From Nitzschia sp. DOCU1 (lineage: Eukaryota > Bacillariophyta > Bacillariophyceae > Bacillariales > Bacillariaceae): a stretch of DNA of 64,000 bases. A model generated the notes under the pieces. That model made no database searches. It had not been told where the DNA came from and worked only from the letters and a program-made list of their open reading frames with translations. This document shows, piece by piece, positions 52,629 to 63,324 of this stretch. Position 1 is the stretch's first letter; each line of letters begins with the position of its first letter. A program made the position numbers and the translations under genes. The DNA is taken from contig OX595990.1 of assembly GCA_951394045.1 (NCBI GenBank), forward strand, positions 620,001 through 684,000. Reading direction: 5' to 3'.

Positions 52629-53008
52629 ATGCCTCGCTCTGGAACCAACAGCCAAGGAAATCACTACAACACTCCTGGCGGAAGCAACTCCAACTCTGGA
52701 AGCTCCTACCATTGTAAGTTTGCTTTTGGATCGTGCCACGGCATTGCGATTGCCCAGCTTGCTTGACAGTCATGGATTCGCATTCGCATTTCTAATCTTG
52801 CGTTACTTGTTGCCTCGTCTACTACTTTGACCTTGCTGCTGCTTGTTCTGACACCGAAAACAATGATGCCGCCGCCCGCACAGACTCCAACAGCAATGGC
52901 TCGTACTACTACTCGAACGATAATGGATCGACCTATTACAACTCGGGTAATGGATACTCCAACTACACTTCGCCCTCTGGACAATCCTCCAGCGGCAAGA
53001 GCAAGTAA
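52629..53008 (+). CDS. 69-residue Ser/Asn/Tyr/Gly-rich protein, two exons
   Basis: Read as join(52629..52713, 52884..53008), this gives 69 residues. The 170-bp intron starts GTAAGT and ends GCACAG. Joining completes a Tyr codon and continues the same unusual composition, with repeated units such as SSYHYSNSNGSYYYSN and GSTYYNSGNGYSNYTSPSG. The ATG is in a strong context (CCACCATG). Such Y/S/N/G-rich, low-complexity sequence could phase-separate, bind RNA or form a cell-surface layer; it has no signal peptide. I have a weak impression of similar small conserved proteins in other eukaryotes but cannot confirm it. Continuity of composition across the junction is the main evidence for the model. 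Confidence 0.72.
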
Positions 53009-53472
53009 AAACAAGACGTACTCCCAGGACCAGATGAAGAATCAACAAGAACGAAGACTTTATGCACAGCAGAGGACCTTTTTCTTGCCACGCCAAATCG
53101 ACATTGTTGCTGCTGCAAATTTCGTAGAATTCTCGCACCAAAAGGTAGAATACAATGATAGTATTATTTACTGACACCACCACATTTTATTTCTAGTAGA
53201 CCACCGAGCTAAGCGGCGGAATCTGTATTCTTATTGCCGCAGATCGAGTAGACTACTAGCCAACTAGAACGCAGCATCAGATGCTAACCATTCACATCAC
53301 TCGGCAACTCATTCATACCAGCACTACCACTTTGTTGGCGCATCAGCACCACCTTTCGAATTTATTAGGCAAACACACGTATAATGTGCTAGATTAATGA
53401 AACTCAATATGCATCAAAAAGCTCCACTGCTTTTTGCGGATAATGTAATCCTTGCTCCGTGGACGACTGGTG
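53009..53472. other. Convergent intergenic region
   Basis: About 460 bp between two convergent genes. It presumably carries both 3' ends. No gene, repeat or RNA is evident. Confidence 0.4.
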
Positions 53473-55828
53473 TTAATTGGATTTGCGCAAGTAGCGACAC
53501 AAAACGAGAGCGACGATCACAACAACAATGCACGCGACGAGACTTCCAAGTATAACGCCGACTCGGTTGTTGGATTCTTCTTCCGTTGTATCAATGGACA
53601 TGGCATAGGGTGCGCCCCTCAACCTATTAAGCATCTCATCCCTTAGGTCGCCAACAATGGCGACGTAGCCACCGCTGGTACGAAGCAACTCGGGGCGTGA
53701 GAGACCAAACTCGATAAGTGGCTTGGAATCTCGCAACGCGTCGGGGTCGTTGTAAAGATTCACAAAAATAGATCGGACAAGCGGGTAGGAGCGATCCCCT
53801 ATGGTCGTCTCAGACGGGCTCACGAACGGTTCAGTTGGCGACCGAGCGAGAGGCGCGGCCCAATAGACATCTTGGTGTTCGTAGAAATAGTGGTATCCCA
53901 CATAGGATACCGCGTCTTCGTGTTCCAGCATGTATTTGAGAGCGTCATAGCCATAAACTTCGGCGTAGAGCTTGGGGCGGGTATTAGCAATGTGCTCACC
54001 CTTGTTGTAGTCGGGGAGCAGTTGCATGGAGAATTTCGTAAAGGACCCGTCGTTCCAATAGTCTCCGGCCAGCTGAATTTCCTCGTCGGCGCAACGGGAG
54101 TCAAGTTCACTCCACTTGTGAGTGTTCAAGTCGAAGTCATTGTTCTTCAAGCAATTAGGGTCCCAACCAGACTGCTGTAGTTCAATATCATTGTAACTGG
54201 AGTACATCCATCGAAGCTGATCCATGGTCAGTCCTCCAAGGAGGCGAACACAATGTTCCCCCATGCCACCGATGGGAAACAGGACCGAAATGCCATCAAG
54301 GGCAACATCGATGTGAATCACTGATCTTTCAATGACGTCCTCGTCTTCCTGGATACAATCGTAAACAAAGTTTTCGCTGTTTTGACGAGGAACCGCTTCA
54401 TCTGTTGGGTCGAAGTCCCTCGACATCATTCCGATAGTAACATCGTCCCCCGATTCGGGACTGGCACAAGCGCGGTACGCTCCGATATTGCTACCTCCCC
54501 CCTCAAGTTCAATGTCGGTCAGGCATGCTATCTTGTATATCTGAGACCAGATTTCAACGACTGGAAGAACGGTGTCGCTTCCTGCTATAGTAATCTTTCC
54601 ATTTGACGGGCCACATTGGGCTCTTATCTCGTCGATATTCAAGCCTAGATGGGACCCCACACGAGTGTACATTACAAGCTTTTCCCAGTCACGAAGGGGC
54701 CAATACCCAATGCTCATGAGTATTTCTTCACCCTCTACTGACAACCCAAACTCAAGGAAGGGACGAGTGAAGTTGAGTGCCCCCGGATCGTTGACCAATC
54801 CAATCATCACTTTCTGCAAAAACGGGTACGCCCCGCTTTCAATGGCTTTTGCGTTCGAGAAGACCACATTTCCGTCGTCGGCCTTGATTGCGACAGCTCG
54901 CAAATTTTGGTCCTGAAAGGTTGAAGATAGCATGTCATAAAGGTGATTGAAAGCGATCGCAGCATCATTGTCATGCAAGTACTGAGCGATCTCCTCCGAT
55001 GTTGCCCCACCAAAGTAATCTCTCATCTGTTCGCCTCTACTGGAAAGAATGTGCTCGAAGAAGAAGTCGGTGGGACCACCAGTGCCAAGTTCTTCTTCTG
55101 GGGCTGCTAGAATAATCTCCGTGGAGGTGCAATTCTCGTTGAGTTCACTCCATAGGTGGGTGCTGTCGTCGCCGTCCAAAAAGGGAACAGACGCCGGATC
55201 CCATCCGTTGGAAACGAGCTGTTTGGTGCTGAAATCAGAAAAGATCCACCTGATTTGGTCCGCCGAGAGCCCCCCACCGAGTAGCTCAACACAAGTAGCA
55301 GCAGGACCATGCTTGCTCACTTCTAATGATACTCCCTTATTGGCGACATGAAGCTTCAGAATGAACAACAAGAGAATAGTGTGAGCAACATCCGGCCGTA
55401 CATGTAGTAACTTCTAGCGATTCGAGCCAGCAAAAACTTGCACTCACCAAAATTGTTTGCCGCGTCCCTTTTGATCGCAAGCATTGAAAGCCCCATCCGT
55501 CTTCAGTATAGGCTTGAGGCTCAAAGAAAGATCCAGCCATGCTGGCGATATCAACTGGGTCATAAACCAACGAGTTGTCACACACCCGAGATGCTGCCGC
55601 GTCCCAGGAATTCATTTGAAATGTGACATTGAATCCTGGGCAATAACGCCCCGAGTACGCCTTTTGCCAAGCTTCTACCAAGTGATTACCGGAGCTGGTG
55701 CCGGCCATGGAAAGGTTAATGTCGTCGGGCGGACAGGTTACTACATTTGGGTCGACATTGGATTCTGCTGCCACCGCGGCCCAAGAAGAAAGGGTTGCCA
55801 AGAATGACAAAGTGCCGATCACCAGCAT
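53473..55828 (-). CDS. Surface-anchored tandem phosphate-binding-like (PstS-type) protein, two exons
   Basis: Read on the minus strand as 55828-55448 joined to 55353-53473, this gives 753 residues; the 94-bp intron has GTGAGT and GAAG borders at codon boundaries. A signal peptide (residues 1-20) precedes two related halves resembling the periplasmic phosphate-binding fold. The first opens with INLSMAGTSSGNHLVEAWQ and the second with ITIAGSDTVLPVVEIWSQIY. Each half has a WDPASVP or WDPNCLK segment after LLGG(G)L and RWI/MS/YS, and a later FGLS motif. A transmembrane helix (VILGSLVACIVVVIVALVLC) and a short basic tail end the chain. In bacteria the fold captures phosphate for an ABC importer; here a tethered sensor or scavenger is plausible, but the ligand is not shown. 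Confidence 0.82.
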
Positions 55829-56940
55829 GTTTAATCTCTCAATAATTTGCTTCGAAGGAAGTTTCGACTTAATATTTTCTTGTGAATATTTTATGCCAGC
55901 AAGAAGAATCCTTGCCTCGACCTTTCATCTTCATCGAAGAAAGGATCGGATTTTCCAGCGCTATGCGAAAGACAGTACTATGGTCCCGAATCGAAACCGA
56001 AGCGGACAGCATTTGTTTAACGGATTGGAATAAACCATAGTACTTTTTGTTAGGGTGACTTCTTCTTTGAAAACAAGTTGGGATGGTTTTTGTTTCGAGG
56101 AGCTCTTCTTTGAAAAAGCAAGTTGGAATGAGAATCGTTCGATCTTGGGGAAAGGAAACGAAGCCCCCCATACTGAATTGAACCGGCGGCGCATGCTGCA
56201 TATGGAGGGCACAAAACCGCCGCACTACACTCCGAGTGTGAAATGCCATGATATTCTCGTTAGGACATGCTATTCAGAGGTTTATGCACGTGCATTATCA
56301 TGTTGATGCTCTCACAAGGCGGGTAAGAATGCGGATATATAATGCATGTCTGCATGCAGTTGGAGATCGCAAGGGCCTATGATACTGTACGCCGATAGGA
56401 GTCAGCCGGTTCGCGATGTGATGCCGCCAGTCCAAGGAACGGAATTGATGACTGCGAAACTACCGGTAAGAAGATTTTTCGACAATTCGATTCAGGCAAA
56501 TCCGAATCTTCAAGCGAAATACGCCGAAGTCTGACTCAAAAGACTTCGGTAGTAGTCCGTGTTTCTGCCGGGGCAGTCGAATGGCACCCCTTGACCGTAC
56601 TTCTAGTAGTAGTAGTAGTACTAAGTAGCAGGGATATTCTTGGGTTGTTACTACTCCGTAGTAACAAAAGCCTCGGTTGCTTCTTGTAAGTCGTGGTCGA
56701 CAGCTGCAAAGTAGTAGTGTTGGTTATTGCGTGAGAGTTTCGAGAGGAGCTAGTGCTAGTAGTAGATTAATAAACATACACTAATAGTAATGGCATGAAC
56801 AATCTGTAGATTTGGATGGATTCGATCCGGGAACTATCGATAAATGCATAATGGTACGAGCCCAGTCGAGTAGGACTGTAGATTATAGAACATTTTTCTA
56901 TTGTAATACTTGATCCGGTCTCTGATAATTTGCCTCTCAT
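55829..56940. other. Gene-poor intergenic region with microsatellite
   Basis: About 1.1 kb between two minus-strand genes. Small frames occur on both strands but none has protein character. A short CTAGTAGTAGTAGTAGTACT microsatellite lies near 56602-56622, with similar TAG-rich bits to about 56765. A promoter for the gene at 53473 should lie near 55830. Confidence 0.4.
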
Positions 56941-58635
56941 TTAAATGGCACTTCCGTCGGTCGATTTGTACCTGGAGTGTGGTCGCCGTTGAATAAGACT
57001 TGTCGTTTCGTCGTCGTCTACTAGACTATCGAGTTGATCTTCCTCCTCTGGTATCATTGCAATGCTAGGATTGGCAATATTCCCTTGTTGCATCAGTTGT
57101 TGTTGCTTGTGTACAAGCAGCTGTTGCACGAGATCGGGCCGTCGATTTGCGATTTCGCGAATCTTGGGAGGCATTTGAGCCAGCAACGCAGGCGGAATGG
57201 TGGATTGCGAACCTTGCTGTTGACTCGAAAGGGCGGGTGGGCCATGAAGGGTATGCAGTGGATCATGTCCTTGCTGGCCAGAGTCCATAGAGTTACTTGC
57301 CACGGAAGAATTCGGTGCTGTTTGTCCCGACTCTGGAACGGATGAGATGGTGGGCGCTAGCCTTGTCCGTCCATCGTTGGCACCGAATTCTGACTCCATC
57401 CCGACCCCCACTTGTACGCCACTTTTGTGATTCGCTATTGTTCTCATGGTTGGAAGTTCCAGGCCGTATCGTTCCTTCATGAGTTTAGCGATACGTTCTT
57501 CCTGGTCCGGGTCCAAGGGAGGCACCAGCGATGGAGACGTGCGCTGCTGCTGCTGCTGCTGCTGCTCCAAGGGTAAGTGGTTTGATGGCGAACGTCCATG
57601 GTTGTCCAAAGTCGTTGATGTGTACAAGGGGAATGGCAACTGGGACCTGGCACTGCTATTGTATTCTTGATCATGCAGTGTGAGCCAGTCCGCTTGTCGA
57701 TCCAGCAATTCGGTGTCGCCTCCAGCAGAGGATACTGCAGAATAATTTTGGGCAGTTCGTGGCCTAGGGTATTGTTGCGCCAACCGTTCAATGGATTGTG
57801 ACAAGTACACGGCAGGACCATATGGAACACCCAAAGTCTGAACGAGCTGCCGAGTCGTGAGAGTATCCAAAACGTTGCCACGTATTCGTTGCGGTGCCAG
57901 CAACTGGAGCACGACCAACGCATCGTCCTCATCCTCCATTTTGTCAAGTTCCTTGGAAATCCAGTGCCACGTTTGCGACACATTCCACGTGCACCACTGA
58001 CTAGGGTCGAGCAAGGATGTCGTTGATGACTCGCCATAGAATACATTGCCAGGATTGTTGGTAGCCGCCCTCGCGGATGGAATAGCTTGAACTTCCTTGG
58101 CGATTCGAGCCTTGCGCTGCACATGCCATTGAATGCCCCACAATGTTGCCAAGGAAATGACAAATACTTGGAACGTCCAAAGCATGCCGTCATGATAATT
58201 CAACTGCCAAGAATCCAACGACACTGCCAGGGCGGAAGACATCATGGCAAACCAGGTAGCCAGCGGTAGTAATTCGACCACATGGCGCCACCTCTGCATG
58301 ACTAGAACGCATGGACTTGCCCCACCACGGCTGCTGGTTCGACCACTACTAGCTCCGCTATTATCCTGCGCCTGGGCGAATATCGAACAAACATTGGCAA
58401 AAAAGACTCCATGAAGCCAACCTTGAAAGAGACTTTCTTCCGGTGGCAAATTTTGCGGTTCGCAGTGAAAAAGGCAAAGGGCAAGAGCTAGCCACAGTGC
58501 AATCTGACCTTGTAGACGTTCCAAGACTCGATCATGTCGTACTATGCGATCCATCAGAATGGACGCCGTCGCAATTAAAACGAGTGACGACAGGTTTTGT
58601 GGGGCCAAACGTGTTTCGTTCGTCGTTGCAGCCAT
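56941..58635 (-). CDS. Multi-pass membrane protein with SAM-like domain (hypothetical)
   Basis: A 564-residue protein. Residues 1-175 have about five hydrophobic stretches (LSSLVLIATASILM, IALWLALALCLFHC, GVFFANVCSIFAQA, LLPLATWFAMMSSALAVSL and WTFQVFVISLATLWG). Residues about 210-290 (WNVSQTWHWISKELDKM through LTTRQLVQTLGVPYGPAVYL) have the spacing of a sterile-alpha-motif (SAM) domain: tryptophan start, a short helix, an LT..L..LGV..G core and a last helix. The remainder is polar and low-complexity with a run of seven or eight Gln near 355. I recognise no full-length family. Topology suggests an endomembrane anchor with a cytosolic protein-binding tail. Confidence 0.65.
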   Translation of the reverse strand: MAATTNETRLAPQNLSSLVLIATASILMDRIVRHDRVLERLQGQIALWLALALCLFHCEPQNLPPEESLFQGWLHGVFFANVCSIFAQAQDNSGASSGRTSSRGGASPCVLVMQRWRHVVELLPLATWFAMMSSALAVSLDSWQLNYHDGMLWTFQVFVISLATLWGIQWHVQRKARIAKEVQAIPSARAATNNPGNVFYGESSTTSLLDPSQWCTWNVSQTWHWISKELDKMEDEDDALVVLQLLAPQRIRGNVLDTLTTRQLVQTLGVPYGPAVYLSQSIERLAQQYPRPRTAQNYSAVSSAGGDTELLDRQADWLTLHDQEYNSSARSQLPFPLYTSTTLDNHGRSPSNHLPLEQQQQQQQRTSPSLVPPLDPDQEERIAKLMKERYGLELPTMRTIANHKSGVQVGVGMESEFGANDGRTRLAPTISSVPESGQTAPNSSVASNSMDSGQQGHDPLHTLHGPPALSSQQQGSQSTIPPALLAQMPPKIREIANRRPDLVQQLLVHKQQQLMQQGNIANPSIAMIPEEEDQLDSLVDDDETTSLIQRRPHSRYKSTDGSAI

Positions 58636-59291
58636 GTTCTTGTTGTTGTAATCTCAGAGAGGACCGCTTGACGAAAAGTTGCTCTCCCAAATTGATCGAC
58701 TTTACCGCACTACTCGTCACTCATTGTCCCTTGCACGTGATGAGTGCTTCGTTCAGCCAAGCTATCAGCCAAACACTGAATCCACAAATCGCGCTTCCCT
58801 TTTATCCTGAGACCCCGACGACGCGTCGCGTGGGAAATTTGGATGTATTGAAATTCAAACTACCACCAAATTGTCTTGTGGATAATGCAATCGCAAGCAG
58901 GCCTGCCAGTGTCTTTCGGTAGCAGCAATCGATCCTTTTCTTCAAGTAGGCAGCACGACGTACTGCATGTTCAGCAGCAATCATTTCCATGGTGGCGACG
59001 AAGAGAGCCAAAGGTGGTCCGAGACTGATGGCCCGAGAACGAAGAAAGATACAATCTTTGACCTATCCGACCAAATGGCAGGCGCGCCACTGAGCCGGCC
59101 GGCGGTTGGATGGACATGCTCACTGGTCACTGGAACTATTGGCGGTCATCGGCGCAAGAAGATCTATCCATCGCACAAAGATCCGAAAGAACCTTTCAAA
59201 GCTAAAAAGACACTCTTTCTCTACAAAAGAGGATCATAATCAGCATTGTCATCATCAACGTTCAAAAGATCCATTGATCATCATCGATACC
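58636..59291. other. Divergent intergenic region
   Basis: About 650 bp between two divergent starts, holding both promoters. A frame continues upstream of 59292 to 59106, but its sequence is Lys/His/Arg-rich and unlike the family, so it is taken as 5' untranslated sequence. Confidence 0.4.
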
Positions 59292-60809
59292 ATGATTCTG
59301 TCGATTCGAGAATATCCAGAGGATCCGACAACCGTCGAGGACTCGACGACTCCCGACGTTGTAGCGGGCGCAAAATACCAATACGAATACATTGTGGATA
59401 TGACCTCCATCGACGCGAAAAGGCCAATCATTTTCAAACAAAAAGGTCCAGCGCTAGCAAACGCGTCAAATAGTGAGGAGGAACGTCTCCTGAAGAGTGT
59501 GGAACAAGTCTTTGTCGAACTTTTTCTTCCAATTGGTTATCCTCATTCGGTGGATGCATCGTATTTACCCTACCAACTCTATGATGGATTACAAGGCTTG
59601 TGCAGCTATTGGAGAGGAGTCGTGGCCACTCGAGCCGTACTGGAAGCAGCTGGAGTGGGAGATGCACAGGCAACGGCGGCTAGTGCGGCCATGCAGTGGG
59701 CCTTGAGGGATGGGACAGGCATGCTGGGAGGCCTCGTCTTTTCCTATGTGGCATCAGCGCGATTTGATACTCATGTCAAGGAATTTCGATTATTTGCCGA
59801 TGTGATTAATGATGTGGCATTGACGTTGGATATGTTGGCCCCATATGTGGAACCTGATTCGAGGTTGATTTTATTGTCCCTGTCTACCATTGGTAAAACT
59901 CTATGTGGCATGTCGGCTGGGGCCACCAAGGGCCGAATTACGCAGCACTTTTCAAAGCATGGCAACATGGCCGATCTGAGTGCCAAGGAGTCAACGCAAG
60001 AAACTCTAGTCAGTCTGCTTGGAATGATTGGAGGTGTGGCAGTAGCCCATTTGTTACAAAACATGCCTTACTCTGTGACATGGCTGCTGTTTGGGGTACT
60101 GACATTGGTTCATGTCTGGGCTAATTACAAGGGAGTCAAGCTACTCAAACTCGCAACACTCAATCCAGAACGAACTTGTGAGGTTTTGAAGCCTCTGTTG
60201 AAAGTTTTGGCGCGGGAAGGGAGCGACAAGGAATTGGAAGAGGCATTCAACGCTCTGCCTACGCCCGAAGAAATTGATGAATCGTTGGCACAGTCGACTA
60301 TAAAGCTCCTCTTCCCAACCATTCAGGTTGACACTCCAGTGATTGCAGCCAATTTTCAATTTGCAGCCGAATTTTCCCAAGAACGATATTTAATCGGTGT
60401 CAAGAAGGACGAATTCTTTGTCTACCTACGTCTGGGGGCGACACTTCAAGATGAGCTGGCGGCATATGTAAATGCACTTTTGCTACAGCAGATGCAATCG
60501 TCAAATGATAAACCAGTCGATTCCAAGCTCGTCAAATGGTAAGTCGGTATGGGGGAGGGTATACTTTGGGTTTCCAAACGGGCTCATTTGTGGTTTTGAT
60601 TTGTGCTTTTTCACTTTAGGTCATTGGGGCAGATTGCAAGACTTCGCACTTCGCAAGCCTCAAGCAAAGACGGCAAATCGAGTTTGTGGGCTCAACTGGA
60701 GGCAAAAGGCTGGGACCTACAAAGTCGGCTCTATTTAGGGTTTGACTCTCAACGAGTCCAATGGTCGATACTCAAGGAACCGACACCTGACGCGAAGAAA
60801 AAGAAGTAG
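59292..60809 (+). CDS. RUS (root UV-B sensitive)/DUF647 family protein, two exons
   Basis: Read as join(59292..60538, 60620..60809), this gives 478 residues; the 81-bp intron (GTAAGT...TTTAG) is placed so that the Trp codon TG|G and the C-terminal region are rebuilt. The chain fits DUF647: LFLPIGYPHSVDASYLPYQLYDG, WALRDGTGMLGGLVFSY, then ARFDTHVKEFRLFADVINDVA and several hydrophobic helices. The end (LWAQLEAKGWDLQSRLYLG, then RVQWSILKE) matches the usual C-terminus. Plant RUS1/RUS2 act in UV-B response, early development and auxin transport, with an unknown biochemical activity. No strong targeting signal is visible with this start. A basic Lys run ends the protein. Confidence 0.9.
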
Positions 60810-61337
60810 TCATGTTGCCAGCGATTAGGATTCCATTCATATAGCTTCCTAGTCGTAGCTACTCATGTAAGTTCGTTGGCAGGTCGGGTAGTCCTTTAGT
60901 TGTGTCGCTGGGTAAAGGCCGCCTGGCGTCCCGGCGAAGCGAATGCCGTCGGGAAAGTGCCCATATGAAAACGCGGAGTCGAAAGCAGGAGATCGCACGT
61001 GATACTATATGGAAAAAATTGGGGCAATAATGTGATGCGTCGCAGTAATGTCATATGTTGATTGCGGTGATTGAAACTGCCGGATCTTCTCTCCGTGTTG
61101 CAATTGCGAACTCCGGGTAAATACAGCGTTCAGCCACACATTCCAGACGTTACAGACGATTGATGGGAATTTCATTCGGCGCGAAATCGCGTCGCAACAA
61201 CTCGAGACAACGTGACATGTGAACTCATCATCTTTATTCTTTGTCCCTCTTGCGGACAAAGAAATGACATGAAAAGATCTCATCTCCCGCCAAACGATCC
61301 AAAAGATACCATTTCCTTTATCCAACTGTGACTACAA
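60810..61337. other. Intergenic region
   Basis: About 530 bp between two genes in the same direction. It should carry the 3' end of the first and the promoter of the second. No gene or repeat is evident. Confidence 0.4.
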
Positions 61338-63185
61338 ATGAATCCAAACGCACCTGATAACAATGACAATCGCAAGTTCCTGTCACCGTCAGGGCAAGTC
61401 CTCATTCTCCCGGAAGCGGTCGCCTTTGATCCCACAAAATACAACGAAAACGGTGAGAGTTTCGAGGACGTAGAAGCGGATGAAAATGATTTCCATCATG
61501 AAAAAGAAGGAATCTTCAAGCGCCATGTCTCTCTGGAACTTCTCAATCCAGTCTACGAATGTGACACACGCAAATCGTCCATGGCGGTAGCAATCGTTAA
61601 CTTGGTAGCCACAACATGTGGGGGAGGAGTGCTCAGTCTTCCCTTGGCGTTTCGAAGAGCTGGGATCCTTCCAACTACAGTGTTTATGATCTACGGGTTC
61701 CTAGCAACCGACTTCTCCTTGTATGTCTTGGTGAGCTGCGCCAGAAGAACGGGGGGTCGATCGTACGGAGATGTTGCCAAAGCGGCGTTTGGAAATGCAG
61801 CAGAAGTTGCTACCACCAGCCTCCTGGGACTCATGTTGATTGGCAGCCTGACAGCGTATTTGGTGCTAGTCAAGGATATCTGGACACCAGTCGTTCTAAG
61901 TCTGCTTCCTCTCAGCGTCAAAACCCCGATCTTAGCACATCATGTCCGACGCTACGACGACGACGACAACATGTTCGATCCAACACTGCAGGCCTCCAAT
62001 GAAGGATATAATCTGATACTCTTCCTGATTGTGGTCTTGGGAACTCCACTCTTGCTTAAGCATGATCTTCACGCTCTTCGACATACATGCTACGTTGGAT
62101 TTTTGAGCTGTACCCTTTTGATGTTCGCTGTTGTATATCGCGCCTACCAAGCAGCCCATTCCGACGATCCACGGCGGGCACCGCTTCGGTGGTACTCGAC
62201 CGATATTTCAGACTATGCCTTCGCCTTTCCTATTGTGGTGCTATGCTTCTTCTGTAGCTACAATGTTTTGGGGGTTCATTCGTCGCTACTCAACCCAACA
62301 AGAGAGAGGCTCAAGTGCGTATTGGACACGAGCATGCTTCTATGTTTCTTGTAAGTAGAGTTCTACCTTGTCTCGCCACCCAGACCACGACGTCGTCTAA
62401 CATGCTCTCATTTTTAAAGCCTATTCTATGCCGTGGGGTTGGGCGGCTACTTGTACGCACTTGACGAAACGAGAGACAATATTCTACTCAACTTCCCAAT
62501 GAAAGATTCGTGTGTGGTGTTCGGAAGAATGGGATTTTGTTTCACTTTATTATTTGGTCTACCATTAGTAACACTTCCGTGTCGGGAGGCCTTTCGGGCC
62601 GTGCCGTCTCAGATTCGAAACTGGAGAGTTGACGCCGCCTTGGCAAAAGAATTCAACGAAGTCGATCAACGCCGGAAAGAAGGAGCTCATCTAGTCATCA
62701 ATGGAGTCGATTTTGATGAAACGGACCCCATGTTGGTGACGGAAGATCCAGAAAAGCTGCATGTGACCATGTTGACTTATGGTACTGCACATGGAGAAGA
62801 ACATGTTATTGGATCACACGACGATGACGACAGAACTGCTGCAACAAGTGGCGCAGATACAGGTGACATGACTCACCTCACGGATGCCTCGGACAAAAAC
62901 AATCTTCGATGGGATCCCGAGCTATTCATTCATGTGCTGGTGACTTTTCTAGTGGTTGGTATATGCTACTTCTTTGCCATTTCAGTTCCTGGGGTTGGCT
63001 TTGTGTGGAGTTTGGCGGGCTCGTCCATGGCTATTTTGATTGCTTTTATCGTCCCGACAGCTTGCTACCTTCGGATTCGGCATCACAAGAGCATCAATCC
63101 ACGATCTGTCTCGGCCTGGACTCTCCTTCTGATGTCCTGCATCGCGGCTCCTTTTTGCACTCACCAGGCACTGCGACACGGGTGA
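61338..63185 (+). CDS. Amino acid/auxin permease (AAAP, SLC38/AVT-like) transporter, two exons
   Basis: Read as join(61338..62350, 62420..63185), this gives 592 residues; the 69-bp intron (GTAAGT...AAAG) splits a Phe codon and joining restores a hydrophobic helix (LLCFFLFYAVGLGGYLYAL). A polar cytosolic N-terminus of about 75 residues precedes about 11 hydrophobic helices. The first contains VNLVATTCGGGVLSLPLAFR, the glycine-rich substrate-site helix of AAAP transporters. A large polar, acidic loop (about 430-510) lies between later helices. Members move neutral amino acids with protons or sodium across the plasma or vacuole membrane; the substrate and membrane here are not known. The start is the first ATG. 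Confidence 0.88.
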
Positions 63186-63324
63186 CTATTAAAATTATCT
63201 ATGCATTGCACGATTCACTCATACATAGCATAAGCTTATGGTAAGCTTTGAAACACATATTATGTAAAGTGGGAAGGTCATGAAATAAGGACCACCCTAC
63301 GTAGCAGATGGGTAGCACAACTGC

